DNA of 64,000 nucleotides from Croceibacterium mercuriale. Lineage in GTDB: Bacteria > Pseudomonadota > Alphaproteobacteria > Sphingomonadales > Sphingomonadaceae. The first letter of the stretch is position 1. Each line of letters opens with the position of its first letter. The notes beneath the pieces were generated by a model. It was given only the letters and a program-made list of their open reading frames with translations, searched no databases and had not been told where the DNA came from. Positions 59,114-64,000 of this stretch are shown piece after piece. Position numbers and translations under genes: made by a program. The DNA lies in the NCBI RefSeq assembly GCF_000802385.1, contig NZ_JTDN01000002.1, positions 868,001 through 932,000 on the forward strand. Direction: 5' to 3'.

Positions 59114-60589
59114 TTATCCCGCGTGGGTGCCCTTGCGGCGCATCCGGCGCAGCTTGCTGGCAGGCTTCTGCACGGTCACTTCCTGCTCGACCGCTGCGGG
59201 TGCCATGGAATCGGCCTGCGCCACCTGCGCCACCTGCGGCTCGGCCACGACCGGCCCGGTCACCTGCGCAGCAGCTTCGGGCTCGGCGGGTTCAGCTGTC
59301 ACCGTCTGCGGCGCGGCTGCCGACACGGTGTGGTTGGCGCGGATCCATTCCTCGACCACCGGGGCGATCCGGGTGCGCCACTTGCTGCCGTTGAAGATGC
59401 CGTAATGCCCGACATCCTCGGCCAGCAGGTACTTCTTCTTCGCCTCCGGCAGATGCGGCGCCAGGTCCAGCGCGGCGCGCGTCTGGCCGATACCGGAGAT
59501 GTCGTCCCGCTCGCCCTCGATTGCCAGCAGTGCGGTGTCGCGGATGGCGTTCGGTTCGATCGGCTTGCCGTGGTGGACGAATTCGCCCTTGGGCAGGGAG
59601 TGCTTCTGGAACACATGCTCGATGGTCTGGAGGTAGAACTCCGCCGTCATGTCGCAGACGCTGAGATATTCGTCATAGAAGTTCTTGGTGCCCGCCGCGC
59701 TGTCCGCGTCGCCGGCGGTCAGATGCTTGAACATCTCGTAATGGCTCTGCATGTGCGATTGCAGGTTCATGGAGATGAACCCGGCCAGCTGCAGGAAGCC
59801 CGGATAGACCGGCCGCCCGGCACCGGGATAGTTGGCCGGGACGGTGGCGATCACATTGTCCTCGAACCAGCTGAGCGGACGGGTGACCGCCACATCGTTC
59901 ACGCTGGTCGGGCTGGCGCGGGTGTCGACCGGGCCGCCCATCAGCGTCAGGCTGGCTGGGCGGCACGGATCATTGTCCGCCGCCATCACCGCAGCCGCGG
60001 CAAAGGCCGGCACCGATGGCTGGCATACGGCCAGCACATGCGTGTCGGGGCCGATGAAGCGCAGGAAATCGATCAGGTAGTCGATATAGGTGTCGAGATC
60101 GAACCGGCCGGCGCTCAGCGGGACCATCTTGGCATCGGCCCAGTCGGTGATCCACACCTCCTGGTTTTCCACCAGCCGCCGCACGGTACCGCGCAGCAAG
60201 GTGGCGTAGTGCCCGCTCATCGGCGCGACCACCAGCATGCGCGGCGCATCGGCCGGCAGCCCTTCGCGGCGGAAATGCCGCAGGCCGCCATAGGGCTGCT
60301 CCAGCACGACCGTCTCGGTCACGTCGTATTCCTGGTCGTCGATCACCACGGCGTCGATGCCGAAATCGGGCTTGCCCTTGTGCTCGTAGAAGCCGGCAAA
60401 CACCTGCAGGGCGCTGGCCACGGCCGGACCCATGCCGAAATAGCCGAGCGGCAGCGACGGGTTGTTCAGCAGGTTGGCGCCGATTGCGGCCCAGCTGCTG
60501 GCGGCGGCCAGCATGGAACGCTGCATTTCATAAGCCTGGTAGATCACGGGCTGATCCTTCAATCTCTGTTCCGGCGGCTGCGACCACAT
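59114..60589 (-). CDS. phaZ: intracellular PHA (polyhydroxyalkanoate) depolymerase
   Basis: Mobilises stored polyhydroxyalkanoate. The 491-residue protein matches the intracellular PhaZ family: VAPMSGHYATLLRGTVR (121-137), the nucleophile Cys189 in VLAVCQPSVP (cysteine replaces serine, as in Ralstonia PhaZ1), an Asp in EGERDDISG and a His in EDVGHYGIFNG. After the catalytic domain comes an unusual 70-residue Ala/Pro/Glu/Gln-rich tail ending in a basic cluster KLRRMRRKG. ATG 60589 is chosen; a TTG at 60640 is in frame, and an AGGAG lies 18 bases before the ATG, so the true start is uncertain. Confidence 0.9.
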   Translation of the reverse strand: MWSQPPEQRLKDQPVIYQAYEMQRSMLAAASSWAAIGANLLNNPSLPLGYFGMGPAVASALQVFAGFYEHKGKPDFGIDAVVIDDQEYDVTETVVLEQPYGGLRHFRREGLPADAPRMLVVAPMSGHYATLLRGTVRRLVENQEVWITDWADAKMVPLSAGRFDLDTYIDYLIDFLRFIGPDTHVLAVCQPSVPAFAAAAVMAADNDPCRPASLTLMGGPVDTRASPTSVNDVAVTRPLSWFEDNVIATVPANYPGAGRPVYPGFLQLAGFISMNLQSHMQSHYEMFKHLTAGDADSAAGTKNFYDEYLSVCDMTAEFYLQTIEHVFQKHSLPKGEFVHHGKPIEPNAIRDTALLAIEGERDDISGIGQTRAALDLAPHLPEAKKKYLLAEDVGHYGIFNGSKWRTRIAPVVEEWIRANHTVSAAAPQTVTAEPAEPEAAAQVTGPVVAEPQVAQVAQADSMAPAAVEQEVTVQKPASKLRRMRRKGTHAG

Positions 60590-60702
60590 GCGCCGGTAAT
60601 AATTGTCATCTCCTATAAGCTGTCTGCCGCATTGCAGCAAACCGAAGACTCAGGAGTTCTGCCCCTTCAATCGTTCGGCGCGATAGGCTAGTTCCCGCGG
60701 CC

Positions 60703-62493
60703 ATGGCCAGATCGCCGACCAAAACCGAGGTGGCGCCTGCCGCCAACATCGCCCCGCTGCGCCTGATCGCGCGCACGGCATCCGCCTATCCGGGGTTCAT
60801 GGCGCTGGCGGGGCTGGCCCTGCTGACGACCGCCGCGGCGACACTGGCGATCCCCGCCGGCTTCCGCCTGATCATCGATCGCGGCTTTTCCGCCGGCACA
60901 AATCCGGACGAGATCGGGCGCTGGTTCCGCTACCTGCTGCTGATCGTGGGCGTGCTGGCGATCGGCACGGCCTGCCGGTACTATTTCGTGTCGGTGCTGG
61001 GCGAACGGGTGGTGGCCGATATCCGCCGCGCGGTGCAGGCCAACCTGCTGCGCCTGTCGCCCGGCTTCTTCGAGGAGAACAGCCCGCAGGAGATTGCCAG
61101 CCGAATGACGGCCGATACCGCGCAGATCGAGCTGGTGGTGGGGGCCACCATCTCCATTGCGCTGCGCAACCTGATCATGGTGATCGGCGGCACCGGCTAC
61201 CTGCTGTGGCTGGCGCCGGAACTCACCGCGATCCTGGTGGTGGCGGTGCCGCTGGTGATGCTGCCGCTGGCCTGGTTCGGCCGGCGCGTGCGGGCCGTGT
61301 CGCGCGAAAGCCAGGACCGCGTGGCCGATATCGGCGCGCAGGTAGCCGAGGTGCTGGGCGCGATGAAGATCGTACAGGGGTTCAACCAGGAAGCGCGGGA
61401 GGCCGCGCGCTTCGCCGATGCGGTGGAACGGTCGTTCGACACTGCGCGACGCCGGATCCTGCTGCGCGCGGTGATGACCGGCTGCGCCATCGCCGTGATC
61501 TTCGGCTCCATCACCGCGCTGATGTGGCGCGGGGCGCTGCAGGTGGCGGAAGGCACGCTGTCGGGCGGCACCATTGCCGCATTCGTGCTGACGGGCGTGC
61601 TGGTGGCAGGCGCCTTCGGCGCGCTGACGGAGGTCTATGGCGACCTGCTGCGCGGCGCCGGCGCGGCCGAGCGGCTGAACGAGCTGTTGCAGGAGGTGCC
61701 GGCGGTGGCCGCCCCGTCGCGCCCGCAGGCGCTGCCCGCGGCATCACGCGGCAGCATCGCGTTCCAGAACGTCACCTTCCGCTATCCTACCCGGCCGGAA
61801 ACCGCCGCGGTGCACGGTTTCGATCTGGCGGTGGAGCCGGGCGAGACCGTGGCGCTGGTCGGCCCGTCGGGCGCGGGCAAGTCCACGATCTTCCAGCTGG
61901 CCGAACGGTTCTACGATCCGCAGGTCGGCACCGTGCGGGTCGACGGCGTGCCGCTGGTGCAGGCCGATCCGCAGGAAGTGCGCCGACGCATCGCGCTGGT
62001 TCCGCAGGAAGGCGTGCTGTTCGCCGCTAGCGCGCGGGACAACCTGCGCTACGGGCGCTGGGATGCCGACGAGGCCGACATCTGGCAGGCGGCAGAGGCG
62101 GCCAATGCGGCCGGCTTCCTGCGCGACCTGCCGCAGGGGCTCGATACCTATCTGGGCGAGGGCGGCGCGCGCCTGTCCGGCGGGCAGCGGCAACGGCTGG
62201 CGATCGCCCGCGCGCTGCTGCGTGATGCGCCGATCCTGCTGCTGGACGAGGCGACCAGCGCGCTTGACGCCGAAAGCGAGCGGCTGGTGCAGGACGCGCT
62301 GGAGCATCTGATGCAGGGGCGCACCACGCTGGTCATCGCGCACCGCCTGGCCACCGTGCGTGCGGCCGACCGGATCGTGGTGATGGACGGCGGTCGCATC
62401 GTGGAGCAGGGCACGCATGCGCAGCTGACCGCAGCAGGCGGCCTGTATGCGCGGCTGGCGGCCCTGCAGTTCGACGAGCGCACGGTCGCCTGA
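60703..62493 (+). CDS. ABC exporter, fused permease and ATPase (MsbA-like)
   Basis: A 596-residue half-transporter that would work as a homodimer. Six membrane helices lie in residues about 20-320 (with cytoplasmic loop GERVVADIRRAVQ), then a nucleotide-binding domain with Walker A GPSGAGKST, signature LSGGQRQR, Walker B ILLLDEATS and a switch His in IAHRLATVRA. The permease part resembles the lipid/drug exporter group. Substrate is unknown; lipid, drug or polysaccharide-lipid export are all possible. Divergent from phaZ, 113 bp away. Confidence 0.92.
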   Translation: MARSPTKTEVAPAANIAPLRLIARTASAYPGFMALAGLALLTTAAATLAIPAGFRLIIDRGFSAGTNPDEIGRWFRYLLLIVGVLAIGTACRYYFVSVLGERVVADIRRAVQANLLRLSPGFFEENSPQEIASRMTADTAQIELVVGATISIALRNLIMVIGGTGYLLWLAPELTAILVVAVPLVMLPLAWFGRRVRAVSRESQDRVADIGAQVAEVLGAMKIVQGFNQEAREAARFADAVERSFDTARRRILLRAVMTGCAIAVIFGSITALMWRGALQVAEGTLSGGTIAAFVLTGVLVAGAFGALTEVYGDLLRGAGAAERLNELLQEVPAVAAPSRPQALPAASRGSIAFQNVTFRYPTRPETAAVHGFDLAVEPGETVALVGPSGAGKSTIFQLAERFYDPQVGTVRVDGVPLVQADPQEVRRRIALVPQEGVLFAASARDNLRYGRWDADEADIWQAAEAANAAGFLRDLPQGLDTYLGEGGARLSGGQRQRLAIARALLRDAPILLLDEATSALDAESERLVQDALEHLMQGRTTLVIAHRLATVRAADRIVVMDGGRIVEQGTHAQLTAAGGLYARLAALQFDERTVA

Positions 62494-62588
62494 GCGCCGC
62501 CATACCGTACGTCGGCGTACGTCCGCGTCCGCAGGGGCTTGCCTAAGTGCAGGTTCATGCGAAAAGTATCAGGTGCAAATTGTTTTCC

Positions 62589-62609
62589 CGCGCAAGCGAT
62601 CGTTGCGCG
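62589..62609. promoter_or_regulatory. inverted repeat upstream of M13 peptidase gene
   Basis: CGCGCAA and TTGCGCG form perfect 7-bp arms around a 7-base centre (GCGATCG), 26 bases before the start of the M13 gene. Size and position fit a dimeric repressor site. Two CGTACGTC words lie further upstream (about 62512-62530). Whether any regulator binds is unknown. Confidence 0.35.
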
Positions 62610-62635
62610 TTGTCGATTCTGCCAGAAAGGCTGTC

Positions 62636-64000
62636 ATGCTTCGTCGTCTTCTCGCCCTCTCCGTTTCCACCGCCGCCCTGACCCTGGCCGTTCCCGCACT
62701 GTCGCAGGATGCGCCCGCCGAACGCCCGCCTGTCCCTTCCATGAGCTTCGGGACCTGGGGCGTGGACCCGGCCTTGCTGGACCCCGCAGTCGATCCGGGC
62801 GATGACTTCAACGCCCACGTCAACGGCATCTGGCTGCGCGACAATCCGATCCCGCCGGAATATAGCCGCTTCGGCGCGTTCAACATCCTGGCGGAGAAGT
62901 CGACCGCCGATGTCGAGAAGCTGGTCCAGGATCTCGCCGCGGCCAACCCCGCCGCCGGCACGCCCGAGCGGCGTATCGTCGATGCCTATACCGCGTTCAT
63001 GGATGTCGACGGGATCGAGGCCCGCGGGCTGGCGCCGGCACAGCCCATGCTGCAGCAGATCTACGGCGCCGGCAATCTCGAAGCGCTGGCCCGGCTCTTC
63101 CCGGTCGCGGGCATCCCCAGCCTGATCGGCGCGGGCGTGCGGGTCGATCCCAAGGATCCCAACAGCTACATCGTGGATGTCGGCTTCGACGGTCTGGGTC
63201 TGCCCAGCCGCGACTATTACCTCGACACCAATCCCCGCAATACGGAGATCCAGAACGCCTATCGCGAGTATCTGGCATTCGTGTTCGGCGAGCTGGGCTA
63301 TGCCGATCCGGACGCCGCGGCCCGGACCGTGTACGACTTCGAACATCAGGTGGCCCTGATCGAATGGGACCGCGCGGTGATGCGCAACCGTGACCTGACC
63401 TACAACAAGCTGACCCGGGCGGAGCTGGCGGCGCTGGCCCCGCAATTCCCGGTGAACAGCGTGCTGCAGGCGGCGGGCTTCACCGACGTGACCACCTTTC
63501 TTGCATCGCAGCTGCCGCCCACGGCGGACGAGACGCGTGAGGCCGGGCTGACTGCGGACCAGCTGAACTCCATCGGCGGCGGCCTGCCGGCGATGATGCA
63601 ACTGCTTGCCCGCACCGACCTCGCCACGCTGAAGGCGTTCATGGCGGCGCAGTTCATCTCCGGCCACTCGTCCGTGCTGCCGAAGCGGTTCGACGATGCC
63701 GCCTTTGCCATGTTCGGCAAGACGCTGAGCGGGCAGGAGGAGCAGCGCCCGCGCTGGAAGCGGGGCATCGGCGCCACCGAGGCGCAGCTGGGCGAGCAGC
63801 TGGGCGCCTTGTATGTGGAACGGTACTTCCCGCCCGAAAGCAAGGTGGCGATGGACGATCTGGTCGCCAATCTGCGTGGCGCGCTGGCCGTCAGCCTGTC
63901 GGAGAATGACTGGATGACGGAGGCGACCCGGCGCGAGGCGGTGGCCAAGCTGGAGGCCTTCACTCCCAAGATCGGCTACCCCGACGCGTTCGAGAGCTAT
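62636..64000 (+). CDS. M13 family zinc metallopeptidase (neprilysin/PepO type), 3' truncated by window
   Basis: The first 455 codons are visible and run off the window. A signal peptide (about 1-22, ending PALSQ) leads to the M13 N-terminal domain, with DPGDDFNAHVNGIWLRDNPIP (a family hallmark, about 51-71), SRDYYLD, and the conserved AQFISGHSSVLP and ENDWMTEATRREAVAKLEAF blocks. The HExxH zinc site and C-terminal catalytic part lie outside the window. AAAGG lies 6 bases before the ATG at 62636. Probably a periplasmic oligopeptidase. Confidence 0.9.
   Translation, partial: MLRRLLALSVSTAALTLAVPALSQDAPAERPPVPSMSFGTWGVDPALLDPAVDPGDDFNAHVNGIWLRDNPIPPEYSRFGAFNILAEKSTADVEKLVQDLAAANPAAGTPERRIVDAYTAFMDVDGIEARGLAPAQPMLQQIYGAGNLEALARLFPVAGIPSLIGAGVRVDPKDPNSYIVDVGFDGLGLPSRDYYLDTNPRNTEIQNAYREYLAFVFGELGYADPDAAARTVYDFEHQVALIEWDRAVMRNRDLTYNKLTRAELAALAPQFPVNSVLQAAGFTDVTTFLASQLPPTADETREAGLTADQLNSIGGGLPAMMQLLARTDLATLKAFMAAQFISGHSSVLPKRFDDAAFAMFGKTLSGQEEQRPRWKRGIGATEAQLGEQLGALYVERYFPPESKVAMDDLVANLRGALAVSLSENDWMTEATRREAVAKLEAFTPKIGYPDAFESY

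Noticed and set aside
60590-60640. Longer phaZ start at a TTG (60640)
   Set aside because: Family members do not share the extra residues; kept as an alternative since the ribosome binding site spacing of the ATG is also poor.

Overview
The window is GC-rich, gene-dense chromosomal DNA from an alphaproteobacterium, most likely of the order Sphingomonadales (Erythrobacteraceae/Sphingomonadaceae-like). The main pointers are a 231-residue CtrA, a short single-domain ribonuclease D beside lptC-lptA, lptB beside rpoN, a prfA-prmC-DUF4167 run, a Cys-nucleophile PHA depolymerase, and the glnE-bcp-DUF455 string. I see no rRNA, tRNA, insertion sequence, integrase, CRISPR array or replication origin. 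No gap between genes reaches 300 bases.

Layout. 0-3.2 kb: YdcF-type protein and PlsC, then a membrane protein with a PepSY-type transmembrane protein behind a possible Fur-like site. 3.2-7.5 kb: divergent amino-acid blocks, hisC-tyrA on the minus strand and metX-GNAT-metW on the plus strand. 7.6-8.6 kb: an orphan glycosyltransferase-like gene. 8.6-13.7 kb: a minus-strand run of gabD, then MFS transporter, S-formylglutathione hydrolase, mobA and fdhD; the last four overlap and suggest formaldehyde-to-formate handling linked to uptake of an acidic substrate. 13.8-16.4 kb: Cu/Zn superoxide dismutase, benzoylformate decarboxylase and a small secreted protein. 16.4-20.3 kb: ctrA, rpoN, lptB and ppa. 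20.4-29.6 kb: M61 peptidase, hisS-prfA-prmC, DUF4167, lnt and metK. 29.7-34.5 kb: M23 peptidase and glnE-bcp-DUF455. 34.6-38.5 kb: M28 peptidase, agmatine deiminase, and a tiny membrane protein coupled to a bestrophin channel. 38.5-41.5 kb: GNAT, DUF305 lipoprotein and thrS. 41.7-49.5 kb: an exopolysaccharide locus (98-residue membrane peptide, Wzy/O-antigen-ligase protein, short outer-membrane export lipoprotein, Wzc tyrosine autokinase, novel repeat/beta-sandwich protein, acyltransferase, GT4 glycosyltransferase). 49.6-52.8 kb: lptA-lptC-rnd, ung and a MarR regulator. 52.8-58.9 kb: glutamate synthase gltBD. 59.1-64 kb: PHA depolymerase, an MsbA-like ABC exporter and the start of an M13 peptidase cut by the window edge.

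Themes. Most genes are housekeeping: methionine/SAM (metX, metW, metK), nitrogen (gltBD, glnE), translation (hisS, thrS, prfA, prmC) and envelope (lnt, lptABC, plsC). Stop/start overlaps of 1, 4 or 11 bp are very common, so many sets are probably translationally coupled. GTG and TTG starts are frequent. TTG is the best-supported start for fghA, the DUF4167 gene, the export lipoprotein and gltB.

The least-described content is the exopolysaccharide locus with its 98-residue acidic-tailed membrane peptide and the 385-residue partner of Wzc. Also notable are the lpt genes, whose usual alphaproteobacterial run is split into two places about 30 kb apart, and a perfect 26-bp palindrome at the marR/gltD junction. 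Functions are assigned from recognised family motifs by eye; no database search was possible.
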